In this document: one piece after another, positions 1 through 13,190 of the stretch
Position numbering within the stretch: position 1 is the first letter of the stretch
How the letters are laid out: each line of letters starts with the position of its first letter
Source of the DNA: Mycolicibacterium diernhoferi
GTDB lineage: Bacteria > Actinomycetota > Actinomycetes > Mycobacteriales > Mycobacteriaceae
Reading direction: 5' to 3'
DNA length: 64,000 bases
NCBI RefSeq assembly: GCF_019456655.1
Contig: NZ_CP080332.1
Span: forward strand, 2,914,001-2,978,000
Program-made: the position numbers and the translations under genes
The notes under the pieces: generated by a model
Seen by the model: the letters and a program-made list of their open reading frames with translations, nothing else
What the model was told of the DNA's origin: nothing
Databases searched by the model: none

Positions 1-2
1 TG

Positions 3-2206
<2,204 letters not shown>

Positions 2207-2207
<1 letters not shown>

Positions 2208-3202
2208 TGAGCCGCCCGGACCTCGCGCCCGCGGAACTGGCGTCGGCGCTGCGCAACGGCGACCGCTCCGCGCTGGCACGGGCCATCACGCTGGTCGAGT
2301 CGACCCGACCGGATCACCGGCGGCGCGCCCAGGAATTGCTGCTGGAGCTCATGCCCGAGGCCGGCAGCGCCCGGCACGTCGGCATCACGGGCGTGCCCGG
2401 AGTCGGTAAATCCACCACGATCGAGGCGCTCGGCATGCACCTCATCGAGCGCGGACACCGGGTCGCGGTGCTGGCGGTGGACCCGTCGTCCACGCGCACC
2501 GGGGGATCGATCCTGGGCGACAAGACGCGGATGGCTCGCCTCGCGGTGCATCCGGACGCCTACATCCGGCCGTCGCCGACCTCGGGCACCCTCGGCGGGG
2601 TGGCCCGCGCCACGCGCGAGACGATCGTGCTGCTGGAGGCCGCCGGTTTCGACGTCATCCTGGTCGAGACCGTGGGCGTCGGGCAGTCCGAGGTGACGGT
2701 GTCGGACATGGTGGACACCTTCGTCTTCCTCACCCTGGCGCGCACCGGGGATCAGCTGCAGGGCATCAAGAAGGGCGTCCTGGAACTGGCCGACATCGTG
2801 GTGGTCAACAAGGCCGACGGTGAGCACGCGGTCGAGGCCAAGGCCGCCGCCCGGGAACTGTCCGGCGCGCTGCGCCTGATCTACCCGCGGGAGACGCTGT
2901 GGCGGCCGCCGGTTCTCACCATGAGCGCGCTGACCGGCGACGGGCTGGCCGAATTGTGGGAGACCGTCGAGAAACACGGTGAAACACTCAAAGCCGCGGG
3001 GGAGTTCGAGGCACGCAGGCGCGCCCAGCAGGTCAACTGGACCTGGGCGATGGTCCGGGACGCGGTGCTCGACCGGGTGCTCAGCAACCCGGAGGTGAAG
3101 AGCATCCGCTCCGAGGTGGAACGCAAGGTGCGGGACGGTGAATTGACCCCGGCGCTGGCGGCGCAGGCGATTCTGGATGCCGCGGACCGGCCGCCCGCCT
3201 GA
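2207..3202 (+). CDS. meaB: MeaB/ArgK-type G3E GTPase, methylmalonyl-CoA mutase chaperone
   Basis: A 331-residue P-loop GTPase of the MeaB family, which gates cobalamin loading into methylmalonyl-CoA mutase and protects it from inactivation. The Walker A motif GVPGVGKST lies at about residues 62-70, the switch region contains VETVGVGQSE, and the guanine-specificity motif NKAD follows. Length and motif order match the family. The ATG overlaps the mutB stop by one base, which fixes the start and indicates co-translation with its client. Older annotations call this family ArgK (LAO/AO transport ATPase); the mutB context favours the chaperone role. Confidence 0.96.
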
Positions 3203-3206
3203 TCGC

Positions 3207-3225
3207 CCGGCTTTGCCGTAGCCGG
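3207..3225 (+). terminator. Possible terminator hairpin after meaB
   Basis: Arms CCGGCT (3207-3212) and AGCCGG (3220-3225) form a perfect 6-bp GC-rich stem with a 7-nt loop, starting four bases after the meaB stop. No T-tract follows, which is usual for actinobacterial candidates. The site marks the likely end of the mutB-meaB transcript. Evidence is structural only. Confidence 0.3.
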
Positions 3226-3478
3226 TGGATCACGCCGAAGGCCGGATAACGAAACACCCCCACCTCCTGCCGGACATGGCTACTGGCCAGGCGTGACACC
3301 TCATTCGCCGGGCCGGCGACCGTCAGCAACTTGAACTCGAAAATAATTGCTGCACGTGGTCGGCCATTTTCGGGTCTCGAAGAGGGTTGTGCGCCCGGTG
3401 AACAGGTGCGGCAAGATGACGTTTCAGCTGGACAACACGCGCCATTCGACTCATCTGACCGCTCGGGAGGTATCAGGG

Positions 3479-4639
3479 GTGACCCGCATCTTTCTCTCCA
3501 CCTGGGGGCAGAACGACAACATCGGGGATTCGATCCTGCGACGCGGCCTGCTGCGCACCTTTCAAGGGATCGACGGGGTCGAGCTGCACGTGCATGTGGG
3601 GCGGCGGGAACCCGGCGAGCACAACGACGAGGGCTACCTGTCGGCGCTGCAGCTGCGTGGCGACGAGATCCTGCACGACCGCACCATCGACTGGCTCAAG
3701 GCGGCCGCGGCGGGCGTCTTCACCGAACGCACCATCATGGTGCTGCCGGCCGGGGAGATCGTCTATCCCAAGATCGGTCGCTCGCTGACCGGTCTGGGCA
3801 ATCTGGTGTTGGCACTGGCGCCGCGACTTCGCGGTGGCACCGCGCTGCAGGTCGGGGCCGGGGTGCGCCTGTCGTCCGTCGGCGCCAAGGCCGCGCAGCG
3901 CGGGGACGGGAGCGTCACCGTCCCGTTCGCCGAGCGACTGTCCCGTCGGTCGATGGCGATGGTGGCCTGGCGGGATTCGGCCACCCGAGCCGCTTTCGGC
4001 GTCGGCGACCTGCTCCCGGACTGGGCGTTCGGGGAGGGCGACGATCCGCTCGACGGCGGCCTGGGGCCGGCGCCTGCCGAGCGTGAGCTGCTGGCCGTCA
4101 CCACCCGGTGGGATCGCGGCATGCTCAGCGGCGAGAAGCTCGACCTGCTCCGACGGCTGGCCGATCGGCACGGTCTGCGGCTTCAGGTCTACAGCCAGGT
4201 GCGTCGCGACCGCGAACACTGCGAGCGGCTCGCTGCCGCGCTGCACCCCGGCACCGAGCCGGTGCTGTTCGAAAACCAGACGCACGCGGTGTGGGAGCGC
4301 GAGGTCAGGGCGCTGCACCGGCGGTCGGCACTGGTGGCCAGTGACCGGGCGCACGCGCTCATCATCGGTGCCACCGAGGGCGCGATTCCGGTGGTCATCT
4401 CGAATTGGCCGGCGGTGAAGCCCATCGAGACGCTGCGCGCCGGCGGGATCCGTGTGCCGTCGGATTCCGGGTCCGCGGACGGACCCGTCGAGGAGTACGT
4501 CGCGGCGCAACTGGCCGATGCCTCCGCCATCGAGCGGGCCGTCGTCCAGGCGCGCCGGCAGATTAGCGAGGCCAGGATCCGGCTGCGGGCACTCGTCGAG
4601 GCAGATGCGCCCACACCGGTTGCCAGCAACGCAATGTGA
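3479..4639 (+). CDS. Polysaccharide pyruvyl transferase family protein
   Basis: A predicted cytoplasmic protein of 386 residues. Its N-terminus (RIFLSTWGQNDNIGDSILRR) has the G-D-S-I-L-R pattern that opens polysaccharide pyruvyl transferases, which add a ketal-linked pyruvate from phosphoenolpyruvate to a sugar. The C-terminal half carries VASDRAHALIIG and an IPVVISN segment, typical of the family's second Rossmann-like half. I chose the GTG at 3479 because GGGAGG (3465-3470) lies 8 nt upstream; the frame stays open to a TTG at 3347 but has no ribosome site there. Pyruvylated acyltrehalose glycolipids are known from rapid-growing mycobacteria, so a role in decorating the product of the downstream lipid locus is plausible. 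The sugar acceptor cannot be read from the sequence. Confidence 0.6.
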   Translation: MTRIFLSTWGQNDNIGDSILRRGLLRTFQGIDGVELHVHVGRREPGEHNDEGYLSALQLRGDEILHDRTIDWLKAAAAGVFTERTIMVLPAGEIVYPKIGRSLTGLGNLVLALAPRLRGGTALQVGAGVRLSSVGAKAAQRGDGSVTVPFAERLSRRSMAMVAWRDSATRAAFGVGDLLPDWAFGEGDDPLDGGLGPAPAERELLAVTTRWDRGMLSGEKLDLLRRLADRHGLRLQVYSQVRRDREHCERLAAALHPGTEPVLFENQTHAVWEREVRALHRRSALVASDRAHALIIGATEGAIPVVISNWPAVKPIETLRAGGIRVPSDSGSADGPVEEYVAAQLADASAIERAVVQARRQISEARIRLRALVEADAPTPVASNAM

Positions 4640-4797
4640 CGGGCGTGCCACATCGGGAAGTCGGGTGGCCCGATTGCATTTCCGCGTGTCAGCGCCATCT
4701 CGCCGGCAACGAAGTGCCCGGGCACGACTCCGACCGCTTCACAGATGGGTAACGCCTCTCGCTAGTTAGCCTCGCGGAGGAGTAACTTGGTCTGACT

Positions 4798-6105
4798 GTG
4801 ACCTACGCACTAGATGGTGAGCGCAGCGCGGCGCCCACCGGCTCCATCAATCGCGCGGCGATCACCGGCGGCGCGGTGCTGCCGCGTGGGGTCAGTGGTG
4901 CGGCGGACCCCAACTTCGCCTGCGCCGTCTCGGCGTTCTCCAAGCTCTTCGGTCATCGCCGGTTCGGCGGCGGGGCCCTGTCGGTGTACCTGGACGGGGT
5001 GCCGGTGGTCGATGTCTGGACCGGCTGGGCCGACCGGGCCGGTCGCCGGCCCTGGACCGAGGACACCGGCGCCATGGTGTTCTCGGCCACCAAGGGTATG
5101 GCGTCCACCGTCATTCACCGCCTGGTGGACCGCGGGCTCATCGACTACGACGCTCCGATGGCCGAGTACTGGCCGGAGTTCGGGGTCAAGGGCAAGGCGA
5201 CGATCACCGTCCGCGACATGTTGCGGCACCGGGCGGGGCTGTCCCACCTGAACGGGGTGACCCGCGGCGACCTGCTCGACCACCTCAAGATGGAGGAACG
5301 CATCGCGGCCGCCCCGGCCGGGCTGTTCCGCGGGCGTCCGGCGTATCACGCGCTCACCTACGGCTGGTTGGTCTCCGGACTGGCCAGATCGGTCACCGGC
5401 CTCGGGATGCGTGAGCTGTTCCGCACGGAGTTGGCGAGCCCGCTCGACGTCGACGGCGTCCACCTGGGCCGTCCGCCGGCAGCCGCACCGACCCAGCCCG
5501 CCCAGATCATCCATCCGCAGAGTGCGTTGCAGAACCCCGTCTTCAATGTGGTGGCGCCGTACATGGCGGCGCTGCCCGGCGGGTTCGGGTCGCTGTACTT
5601 CCCCGGCATGAAGGCGACGGTGCAGGGCGACACGCCGCTGCTGGACAGTGAGATCGCCGCAGCCAATGGGGTGGCGACCGCGCGTGCCCTCGCACGGATG
5701 TACGGGGCCATCGCCAACGGCGGTGAGATCGACGGCACCAGATTCCTGTCCCGTGAACTGGTGGCGGGCCTCACCGGGCCGCGAAGTCTGCACCCGGACG
5801 GCTCGATCGGGATGCCGATGGCCTTCCATCTCGGCTACCACTCGCTGCCGTTTCCCGGCATCCTGCCGGGATTCGGTCACGTCGGGCTCGGCGGCTCGCT
5901 CGGGTGGGCCGATCCGGCCACCGGCCTGGCGTTCGGCTATGCGCACAACCGTCTGCTCACCCCGTTCGTGGTGGCCGATCAGGCCGGTTTCGTCGCCACT
6001 GCGGCGCTCATCCGGCGCGGTGTGGCGCGTGCGCGAGACCGCGGATTCACCGGGATTCCACGACTCGGAGCGGGGTTCCAGGGGCCGGCCACGGCGGCCG
6101 GCTGA
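4798..6105 (+). CDS. lipL: Serine esterase/beta-lactamase family hydrolase LipL
   Basis: A 435-residue enzyme of the class C beta-lactamase/esterase fold (serine peptidase family S12 type). The nucleophile motif SxxK is seen as SATK in VFSATKGMAST near residue 100, followed by the DYDAPMAEYWPEF stretch typical of this esterase family. A Tyr-containing second motif follows in YHALTYGWL, and a GHVGLGG segment near the C-terminus matches the third active-site element. Position after mutB-meaB matches Rv1497 (lipL) in M. tuberculosis, which supports the symbol. The GTG start at 4798 is preceded by GGAGGAG at 4775-4781, rather far upstream. No signal peptide is evident. Confidence 0.8.
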   Translation: MTYALDGERSAAPTGSINRAAITGGAVLPRGVSGAADPNFACAVSAFSKLFGHRRFGGGALSVYLDGVPVVDVWTGWADRAGRRPWTEDTGAMVFSATKGMASTVIHRLVDRGLIDYDAPMAEYWPEFGVKGKATITVRDMLRHRAGLSHLNGVTRGDLLDHLKMEERIAAAPAGLFRGRPAYHALTYGWLVSGLARSVTGLGMRELFRTELASPLDVDGVHLGRPPAAAPTQPAQIIHPQSALQNPVFNVVAPYMAALPGGFGSLYFPGMKATVQGDTPLLDSEIAAANGVATARALARMYGAIANGGEIDGTRFLSRELVAGLTGPRSLHPDGSIGMPMAFHLGYHSLPFPGILPGFGHVGLGGSLGWADPATGLAFGYAHNRLLTPFVVADQAGFVATAALIRRGVARARDRGFTGIPRLGAGFQGPATAAG

Positions 6106-6854
6106 GCGGTCCGCGGAGGTTCGTTTTCTGGCCCGCGAGTTTTGCTTGACCCGGCAAATACGCAGGTGGTACCGCCGGTCGCACGATATTGCTGCAGGCC
6201 CCGAATGGTGGCTAGGTCGGCTATCCGAAACGGTTGATCATGTTGGGCTCGCACCGATCGTGGTGACAATCTCCACCACACCCGCCCGTGTTGTTTCCGT
6301 TATACAAGTAAGCGTTGCCGAGATCACCTCCGAGGGGCGGCGCGGGGCAGGCGCTCAGATTTCGCCACTGGGATGGGTGGTGCAGCTGTTTTCGGTGGTA
6401 GCACGCTTAGAACTTTCTCAGGATGCCGGCTTCCATGGGCGCGGACGATCGTCCAAATGGCCCTCAGCAACATCAAGTAGTTAGCACGCCTTGTTTGCTC
6501 ATATATGCCGTGGCTAATGTTGCGCTTGACAAAGTGAGGCGTATCACATTTACTCAAACGTCAATAAGACAATGGATCCGCAGGTTGCGGCTTTATCGGG
6601 AAGTTGCTGGAAGATCTTGTTGTAGCTGGTGTAGCCTCCGCGTCGCGGCTCTTGAGCCTGTAGAGTGCCGTGTGGATTTGCTCAGTTTTTAACGACCTCG
6701 TCAACGGAGACGACTACGCTACCGGCATACGGACGAGCCAAGCATGGTGCGGGAAGGGAAATTGGGCGGCGCGAAAGGGTGCCACAGCTAGGTCCACTGC
6801 CGCAGTCCTGCTCAACTCGGTGTGCAGTACCCGTCTGGAAGAGGTTTGAACTAC
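6106..6854. other. Long AT-richer non-coding leader before the polyketide synthase
   Basis: About 750 bp without a credible gene. Short open frames here lack ribosome sites, mycobacterial codon bias and recognisable domains. Base composition drops clearly below the window average from about 6470 to 6610. The stretch contains a sigma-A-like promoter (6526-6554), leaving a leader of roughly 290 nt before the PKS start. It may also carry binding sites for regulators of the lipid locus; none was recognised. Confidence 0.6.
6526..6554 (+). promoter_or_regulatory. Candidate sigma-A promoter for the pks operon
   Basis: TTGACA (6526-6531) and TTTACT (6549-6554) are separated by exactly 17 bp. This is the best -35/-10 pair in the AT-rich intergenic region and points towards the PKS gene. 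Transcription would start near 6561. No experimental support. Confidence 0.45.
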
Positions 6855-9800
6855 GTGGTTGATACACCTGTCACAGCGGTCGCCATCATCGGGATGGCGT
6901 GCCGATTGCCTGGCGGAATCGACTCACCTGACCAAATGTGGCAGGCGCTGCTCAACGGTCAGGACTTCGTCACCACGATCCCGGAGGACCGCTGGGATGC
7001 CGACGAGTACTACGACCCCGAGCCCGGCGTGCCCGGACGCTCGGTCTCCAAGTGGGGCGCCTTCCTCGACGACGTAGCGGGCTTTGACGCCGACTTCTTC
7101 GGCATCAGCGACCGCGAGGCCACCGCCGTCGACCCCCAGCACCGACTGCTGCTGGAGACGGCCTGGGAGGCCATCGAGCACGCCGGTATCGATCCGGCCG
7201 CGCTGGAAGGTTCGCGTACCGGCGTCTTCATGGGCCTGACCCATGGCGACTACCAGCTGGTCGCCGCCGACGCCCACGCCATCGAAGGGCCCTACGGCTT
7301 CACCGGCAACAACTTCAGCCTGGCCTCCGGCCGGATCTCCTACCACCTCGGCGCGCGGGGCCCGGCCTTCTCCGTCGACTCCGCCTGCTCCTCGGGCCTG
7401 CTGGCGCTGCACATGGGTGCGCGCAGCCTGCACGAGGGTGAGAGCGACATGGTGCTCGCCGGTGGCGTGAACATCGTGCTGGAGCCGCGCAAGCTGTCCT
7501 CGGGTTCGGCGCAGGGCATGCTGTCACCGACCGGGCACTGCCACGCCTTCGATGAGGCCGCCGACGGCTTCGTCCCGGGTGAGGCCACCGGCGTGGTGCT
7601 GCTCAAGCGACTGGCCGATGCCGAGCGCGACGGCGACCGGATCCTCGCGGTGGTCCGCGGCACCGCCGCCAACCAGGACGGCCACACCGTCAACATCGCG
7701 ACCCCGTCCCGGGACGCACAGATCGCCGTCTACCAGGAGGCGCTGGCCGTCGGCGCGGTGGACGCGTCGACCGTCGGCCTGATCGAGGCGCACGGAACCG
7801 GCACCCCGGTGGGCGACCCGATCGAGTTCACCAGCCTGGCCGCGGTCTACGGCGGCAGCGGCCCGGTGGCGCTCGGTTCCTCGAAGACCAACTTCGGCCA
7901 CGCGCAGTCCGCCTCCGGAACCATCGGCCTGATCAAGAGCGTGCTGGCGTTGCAACACGCCGTCGTGCCGCCGAACATCCACTTCAACCGGCTGCCCGAG
8001 GAACTGGCGAAGGTCAAGACCGAGCTGTACGTCCCGACCGCGGCCGCACCGTGGCCGGCCGGCGACCAGCCGCGGCGCGCCGCCGTCTCGGCCTACGGCC
8101 TGTCCGGCACCAACGTGCACGCCATCCTCGAAGAGGCCCCGGCGCCCGCGGCGGCCGAGCCCGCCGCCGCCGACGGACCGCACATCTTCCCGCTGTCCTC
8201 GACCTCCGCCGAGGGGCTGCGCAGCACCGCACGCAAGCTTGCCGACTGGGTGGCAGACCGGGTCGATACCCTCGACCTGCACGACCTGGCCTACACGCTG
8301 GCCCGCCGCCGGGCGCACCGCCCGGTGCGCACCACGGTGCTGGCGCACGACCACCGGTCCCTCATCGCGGCACTGCGCGAGGTCGCCGACGGCGAGACGC
8401 CGTACCAGGGCGCGGTCGCCAAGGACGATCGCGGCCCGGTGTACGTCTTCTCCGGCCAGGGCTCACAGTGGGCGGCGATGGGCGCCGGCCTGCTGGCCGG
8501 CGAACCGGCGTTCGCGGCCGCGATCGCCGAGATCGAACCGCTGATCGCCGCGGAGTCCGGGTTCTCGGTCACCGAGGAACTGCGGTCTTCGGTGACGGTC
8601 ACCGGCATCGACAAGGTGCAGCCGACCGTCTTCACCATGCAGGTCGCGCTCGCCGCGACGCTGAAGTCCTACGGCGTGGCCCCCGGCGCGGTCATCGGAC
8701 ACTCGATGGGCGAGGTCGCCGCCGCGGTGGTGTCCGGCGTCCTGACGCTGGAGGACGGCGTCAAGGTGATCTGCCGCCGGTCCAAACTGATGGCCACCAT
8801 CGCCGGTTCCGGTGCGATGGCCTCGGTCGAGCTGCCGGCCCAGCAGGTGCTCTCCGAGCTGGCCGCCCGGGGCATCAACGATGTGGTGCTGTCCGTGGTC
8901 GCCTCGCCGAAGTCGACCGTCGTCGGCGGCGCCAAGGAGTCGATCCGCGAGCTCATCGCCGACTGGGAGAGCCGCGACGTGATGGCCCGCGAGGTCGCGG
9001 TGGACGTCGCCTCGCATTCACCGCAGGTGGATCCGATCCTCGACGACCTGGCCGACGCGCTGGAGGATCTGGACCCCTCCGAGCCAGACGTCGATTACTA
9101 CTCGGCGACGCTGTATGACCCCCGCGACATCGCCGACTGGGACGCCGACTACTGGGTGGACAACCTGCGCCACGCCGTGCGCTTCGCCGCGGCCGTGCAG
9201 GCCGCCCTGGAGGACGGCTACCGGGTGTTCACCGAGCTGTCCCCGCACCCGCTGCTGACCCACGCGGTCGACCAGACGGCGAGCAGCCTGGACATCAGCC
9301 ACGCCGCGCTGGCCAGCGTGCGCCGCGAGCAGGAGCTGCCCTACGGCCTGCGCGGGGTGCTGGCCGATCTGCACAACGCCGGCGCCCAGGTCGACTTCTC
9401 GGTGCTCTACCCGTCCGGCAACCTGGTCGACGCCCCGCTGCCGGCCTGGACGCACCGCGAACTCATGCTGGTCCGCGATCCGCACGAGCTGGCTCCCGGC
9501 GGCGCCACCATCGCGGTGCACCCGCTGCTCGGCGCGCACGTGCGACTGCCCGAGGAGCCGGAACGGCATGCCTGGCAGGCCGACGTCGGCACCGACACGC
9601 AGCCCTGGCTGGCCGATCACCAGGTGCACAACGTGGCCGCGCTGCCCGGCGCCGCCTACTGCGAGATGGCATTGGCCGCCGCCCGGACCGTGCACGGCGA
9701 GGCCGGCGAGGTGCGCGACATCCGCTTCGAACAGTTGCTGCTGCTCGAAGAGAACACCGAGGTGTCCGCAACCGCGACGGTGCTCGGCGCAGGTTCCGCG

Positions 9801-9917
9801 AGTTCGCGGTCGAGACCTACCTTCAGGGCGAGCAGATCAAGCGGGCCACCGCCACCCTGCGCGCCGACGAGACCGACCCGGGGACCGCGCCCAAGCCGGT
9901 CGACATCGACGCGGTGA
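6855..9917 (+). CDS. pks5: Mas/Pks5-type polyketide synthase, N-terminal part (KS-AT-partial DH), ended by a frameshift
   Basis: First part of an iterative type I polyketide synthase. The KS domain (about residues 5-430) has catalytic Cys178 in SACSS and the EAHGTGT and NFGHAQ histidine motifs. The AT domain (about 530-840) has Ser617 in GHSMGE and VASHS instead of the malonyl-type HAFH, suggesting methylmalonyl-CoA use as in mycocerosic acid synthase relatives. The DH domain begins with His922 in [12 protein letters not shown]. Around base 9791 the frame leaves homology and ends in a GC-rich nonsense tail; the DH continues in another frame. The GTG at 6855 has GGAAGAGG (6837-6844) upstream and gives the usual start just before [12 protein letters not shown]; a GTG at 6822 is in frame too. 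The symbol is by family resemblance and position. Confidence 0.88.
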   Translation: MVDTPVTAVAIIGMACRLPGGIDSPDQMWQALLNGQDFVTTIPEDRWDADEYYDPEPGVPGRSVSKWGAFLDDVAGFDADFFGISDREATAVDPQHRLLLETAWEAIEHAGIDPAALEGSRTGVFMGLTHGDYQLVAADAHAIEGPYGFTGNNFSLASGRISYHLGARGPAFSVDSACSSGLLALHMGARSLHEGESDMVLAGGVNIVLEPRKLSSGSAQGMLSPTGHCHAFDEAADGFVPGEATGVVLLKRLADAERDGDRILAVVRGTAANQDGHTVNIATPSRDAQIAVYQEALAVGAVDASTVGLIEAHGTGTPVGDPIEFTSLAAVYGGSGPVALGSSKTNFGHAQSASGTIGLIKSVLALQHAVVPPNIHFNRLPEELAKVKTELYVPTAAAPWPAGDQPRRAAVSAYGLSGTNVHAILEEAPAPAAAEPAAADGPHIFPLSSTSAEGLRSTARKLADWVADRVDTLDLHDLAYTLARRRAHRPVRTTVLAHDHRSLIAALREVADGETPYQGAVAKDDRGPVYVFSGQGSQWAAMGAGLLAGEPAFAAAIAEIEPLIAAESGFSVTEELRSSVTVTGIDKVQPTVFTMQVALAATLKSYGVAPGAVIGHSMGEVAAAVVSGVLTLEDGVKVICRRSKLMATIAGSGAMASVELPAQQVLSELAARGINDVVLSVVASPKSTVVGGAKESIRELIADWESRDVMAREVAVDVASHSPQVDPILDDLADALEDLDPSEPDVDYYSATLYDPRDIADWDADYWVDNLRHAVRFAAAVQAALEDGYRVFTELSPHPLLTHAVDQTASSLDISHAALASVRREQELPYGLRGVLADLHNAGAQVDFSVLYPSGNLVDAPLPAWTHRELMLVRDPHELAPGGATIAVHPLLGAHVRLPEEPERHAWQADVGTDTQPWLADHQVHNVAALPGAAYCEMALAAARTVHGEAGEVRDIRFEQLLLLEENTEVSATATVLGAGSASSRSRPTFRASRSSGPPPPCAPTRPTRGPRPSRSTSTR

Positions 9918-12900
9918 TCGCCGCCCACCCGGTCCGGGTGGACGGCGCCGAGATGCGCGGCTGGTACAGCCAGCGCGGCGTCCAGTACGGCCCGGCCTTC
10001 GCCGGCCTGGTCGCGGTCAACGTCAACGAGGAGTCCGACGGCCCGTCCGATTCGGTGCTCGCCGAGGTCGCGCTGCCCGGATCGATCCGCTCCCAGCAGG
10101 GCGCCTACGGGGTGCACCCGGCGCTGCTGGACGCCTGCTTCCAGGCCGTCGGCGCACACCCGGTGCTGCGCAGCGACACCACCGGCACTCTGATGCTGCC
10201 GCTCGGTGTCCGTCGGCTGCGGGCCTACGGTTCCACCCGCAACGCGCACTACTGCTACGCCCGCATCGTCAGCGTGACCGCGGCCGCCGTCGAGGTGGAC
10301 CTGGATCTGCTGGACGAGGACGGCTCGGTGCTGCTCGCGGTGAGCGGACTGCGGGTGGGCACCGGCGTCTCGGACAGCGGCCAGCGCGACCGCACCTTCA
10401 ACGACCGGTTGCTGACCATCGAGTGGCGCCCGCAGGAGCTGCCCGAGGTCGATTACCACGACGCCGGTCGTTGGTTGCTGATCAGCACCTCGGATGCGAC
10501 CGATCTGCTGGCCACCAGGCTGGCCGATGCGCTCAAGAGCCACGAGGTGGACGTCACCATCATGGTGTGGCCGCAGCATTCCGACCACGAGGCGCACGCC
10601 GCGCGGCTGCGTGAGCAGCTGGCCGGCCAGCCGTTCAGCGATGTCCTGGTGGTCACGCCGCCCCGGCACGGTGTCACCGACGAACAGTCGGGCGTGCGTG
10701 GCGGCGACAATGTCCGCCACCTGGTCAAGATCGTGCGCGAGTTGCCCGAGACGCCGGGGGAGTCCCCTCGTCTGCACGTGCTGACCCGCCATGCCCAGAC
10801 CGTGCTGCCCGAGGATTCCGCGAACCTCGACGAAGCCGGCCTGCGCGGGCTGGTGCGGGTGATCGGCACCGAGTACCCGCAGCTGTCCGCGAGCCAGATC
10901 GACGTCGACGACTACACCGATCCGGCGCAGATCGCGGCCCAGCTGGTATCCGGTTCGGACGAGGACGAGACCGCCTGGCGCTCCAGCCTCTGGTACGTCG
11001 CACGCCTGGTTCCCGGACCACTGCGCCCGGAGGAACGGCGCACCACCGTGGTCAACCCGGCGCGTGAGGGGATGCGGCTGCAGATCCGCACGCCCGGTGA
11101 CATCCAGTCCCTGGAGCTGGCAGCCTTCGAGCGGGTCGCACCCGGACCCGGCCAGATCGAGGTCTCGGTCACCGCGTCGAACCTGAACTTCGCCGACGTG
11201 CTGGTGGCGTTCGGCCGGTACCCGAGCTTCGAGGGCCGGCTGCCCAAGCTGGGGGCGGACTTCGCCGGTGTGGTCACCGCGGTCGGACCGGGCGTGGTCG
11301 GGCACAAGGTCGGCGACCGGGTCGGCGGCATCTCCGCCGACGGCGCCTGGGCGACCTTCGTGACCTGCGACGCCAACCTGGCCGTGACCCTGCCGCCGGG
11401 GCTGCCGACCAACCGGGCGGCCGCGGTGCCCAGCGCACACGCCACCGCCTGGTACAGCCTGCACGATCTGGCCCGCATCTCGGCCGGTGACAAGGTGCTC
11501 ATCCACTCCGCAACCGGTGGTGTGGGGCAGGCGGCCGTCGCGATCGCGCGTGCCGCAGGCGCCGAGATCTACGCCACCGCGGGCAGCGATGCCCGTCGAG
11601 AGTTGTTGCGGGGCATGGGGATCGAGCACGTCTACGACTCGCGCAGCACTGCGTTCGCCGACCAGATCCGTCGGGACACCGACGGTTACGGCGTGGACAT
11701 CGTGCTGAACTCGCTGACCGGGGCCGCCCAGCGGGCCGGCCTGGAACTGCTGTCATTCGGCGGCCGGTTCGTCGAGATCGGCAAGCGCGACATCTACGGG
11801 GACACCCGGATGGGCCTGTTCCCGTTCCGGCGCAACCTGTCGTTCTACGCGGTCGACCTGGCGCTGCTGTCGCTGACCGATTCCGACACCCTGCGGCGCC
11901 TGCTGGAGGTCTGCTACCAGCAGATCGCCGACGGCGTGCTGCCGCTGCCGGAGACCACGCACTACCCGCTGGAGGACGGTGCCACCGCCATCCGCGTGAT
12001 GGGCGCGGCCGAGCACACCGGCAAGCTGGTGCTCGACATCCCGCACGGCGGTCAGATCAACGCGGTGGTACCGCCCGTAGAAGCTCGGGTTGCCCGGTCC
12101 GACTCGGCCTACGTCGTCACCGGCGGCCTGGGTGGGCTGGGCCTGTTCCTGGCCGAGAAGCTCGCCGGTTCCGGCGCCGGCCGGATCATCCTGAACGGGC
12201 GGTCGGCACCGTCGGCGGCGGCCAAGGACGTCATCGAGCGGATCCGCCGGTCCGGCACCGAGGTGGAGGTCGAGCTGGGCGATATCGCCGAGCCGGACAC
12301 CGCCGACCGGCTGGTCGTCGCGGCCTGCGCGACCGGACTGCCGTTGCGCGGGGTGCTGCACGGTGCCGCCGTGGTCGAGGACGCCGCGCTGCCCAACATC
12401 ACCGATGAACTGGTCGAGCGGGACTGGGCGCCCAAGGTGTACGGCGCGCTGAACCTGCACCGCGCCACCGCGAAGCAGACGCTGGACTGGTTCTGCGTGT
12501 TCTCCTCGGCGGCCGCGCTGGTCGGCTCACCGGGGCAGGGCGCCTACGCCGCGGCCAACAGCTGGCTCGATGCGTTCACGCACTGGCGTCGCAGCCAGGG
12601 CCTGCCCAGCACCGCGATCGCCTGGGGTCCGTGGGCGGAGATCGGCGCGGGCGCGGCGATGGCCGAGAACAGCGACGCCGCCATCGAGCCCGACGAGGGC
12701 GCCTTTGCATTCGAGATGCTGCTGCGGCACGATCGTGCCTACAGTGGGTACGCGCCCGTGGTGGGCACACCGTGGCTGGCGGCATTCGCCCAGACGAGCA
12801 AGTTCGCCGAGGCGTTCCAGTCGTCGGGGCAACGCAGCACCGGCAGCGCATTCCTTGCAGAGTTGCATGAACTGCCGCGGGACGAATGGCCGGCACGGAT

Positions 12901-13129
12901 GCGCAGGATGATCTCCGAGCAGATCAGCCTGATCCTGCGCCGGGCGGTCGATCCGGACCGTCCGCTCGCCGAGTACGGTCTGGACTCGCTGGGCACGCTG
13001 GAAGTACGCACCCGCATCGAGGCGGAGACAGGTATTCGTATCGGATCGACAGATATTTCCACGATCAGGGTGCTCGCCGATCGTTTGTGCGATGTGCTGG
13101 CACCTTCCGAAGTATCGGTTCCGTCATGA
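9914..13129 (+). CDS. pks5: Mas/Pks5-type polyketide synthase, C-terminal part (DH end-ER-KR-ACP)
   Basis: Second part of the same polyketide synthase. Homologous coding in this frame already starts near base 9791 ([12 protein letters not shown]), so the GTG at 9914 is only the first possible start after the frameshift, overlapping the previous stop as GTGA. Visible domains are the DH end with Asp73 in [10 protein letters not shown], an enoyl reductase with the nucleotide motif [11 protein letters not shown] near residue 530, a ketoreductase with [10 protein letters not shown] near 735 and the [10 protein letters not shown] tyrosine motif, and an acyl carrier protein with Ser1025 in YGLDSLG. 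The full synthase would be about 2,090 residues in the order KS-AT-DH-ER-KR-ACP, the Mas/Pks2/Pks5 architecture that makes fully reduced methyl-branched chains. No thioesterase is present; release is expected by a PapA acyltransferase. Confidence 0.88.
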   Translation: MIAAHPVRVDGAEMRGWYSQRGVQYGPAFAGLVAVNVNEESDGPSDSVLAEVALPGSIRSQQGAYGVHPALLDACFQAVGAHPVLRSDTTGTLMLPLGVRRLRAYGSTRNAHYCYARIVSVTAAAVEVDLDLLDEDGSVLLAVSGLRVGTGVSDSGQRDRTFNDRLLTIEWRPQELPEVDYHDAGRWLLISTSDATDLLATRLADALKSHEVDVTIMVWPQHSDHEAHAARLREQLAGQPFSDVLVVTPPRHGVTDEQSGVRGGDNVRHLVKIVRELPETPGESPRLHVLTRHAQTVLPEDSANLDEAGLRGLVRVIGTEYPQLSASQIDVDDYTDPAQIAAQLVSGSDEDETAWRSSLWYVARLVPGPLRPEERRTTVVNPAREGMRLQIRTPGDIQSLELAAFERVAPGPGQIEVSVTASNLNFADVLVAFGRYPSFEGRLPKLGADFAGVVTAVGPGVVGHKVGDRVGGISADGAWATFVTCDANLAVTLPPGLPTNRAAAVPSAHATAWYSLHDLARISAGDKVLIHSATGGVGQAAVAIARAAGAEIYATAGSDARRELLRGMGIEHVYDSRSTAFADQIRRDTDGYGVDIVLNSLTGAAQRAGLELLSFGGRFVEIGKRDIYGDTRMGLFPFRRNLSFYAVDLALLSLTDSDTLRRLLEVCYQQIADGVLPLPETTHYPLEDGATAIRVMGAAEHTGKLVLDIPHGGQINAVVPPVEARVARSDSAYVVTGGLGGLGLFLAEKLAGSGAGRIILNGRSAPSAAAKDVIERIRRSGTEVEVELGDIAEPDTADRLVVAACATGLPLRGVLHGAAVVEDAALPNITDELVERDWAPKVYGALNLHRATAKQTLDWFCVFSSAAALVGSPGQGAYAAANSWLDAFTHWRRSQGLPSTAIAWGPWAEIGAGAAMAENSDAAIEPDEGAFAFEMLLRHDRAYSGYAPVVGTPWLAAFAQTSKFAEAFQSSGQRSTGSAFLAELHELPRDEWPARMRRMISEQISLILRRAVDPDRPLAEYGLDSLGTLEVRTRIEAETGIRIGSTDISTIRVLADRLCDVLAPSEVSVPS

Positions 13130-13190
13130 TCACGGGTTGCGCAACGTCGCACAATCCGGGGTCGGGCGTCGTCGAAGCAGGAGATGAATA

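Noticed and set aside
6423..6692. 89-residue open frame in the pks leader
   Set aside because: No ribosome site, poor codon bias and overlaps the predicted promoter.
9780..9830. Programmed ribosomal frameshift in the polyketide synthase
   Set aside because: No slippery heptamer or evident downstream pseudoknot; a plain deletion or sequence error explains the data better.
9656..11629. 657-residue open frame on the minus strand inside the polyketide synthase
   Set aside because: It is a shadow of the GC-rich plus-strand gene, rich in Arg, Gly and Gln with no recognisable domain. The plus-strand frame has full domain homology.
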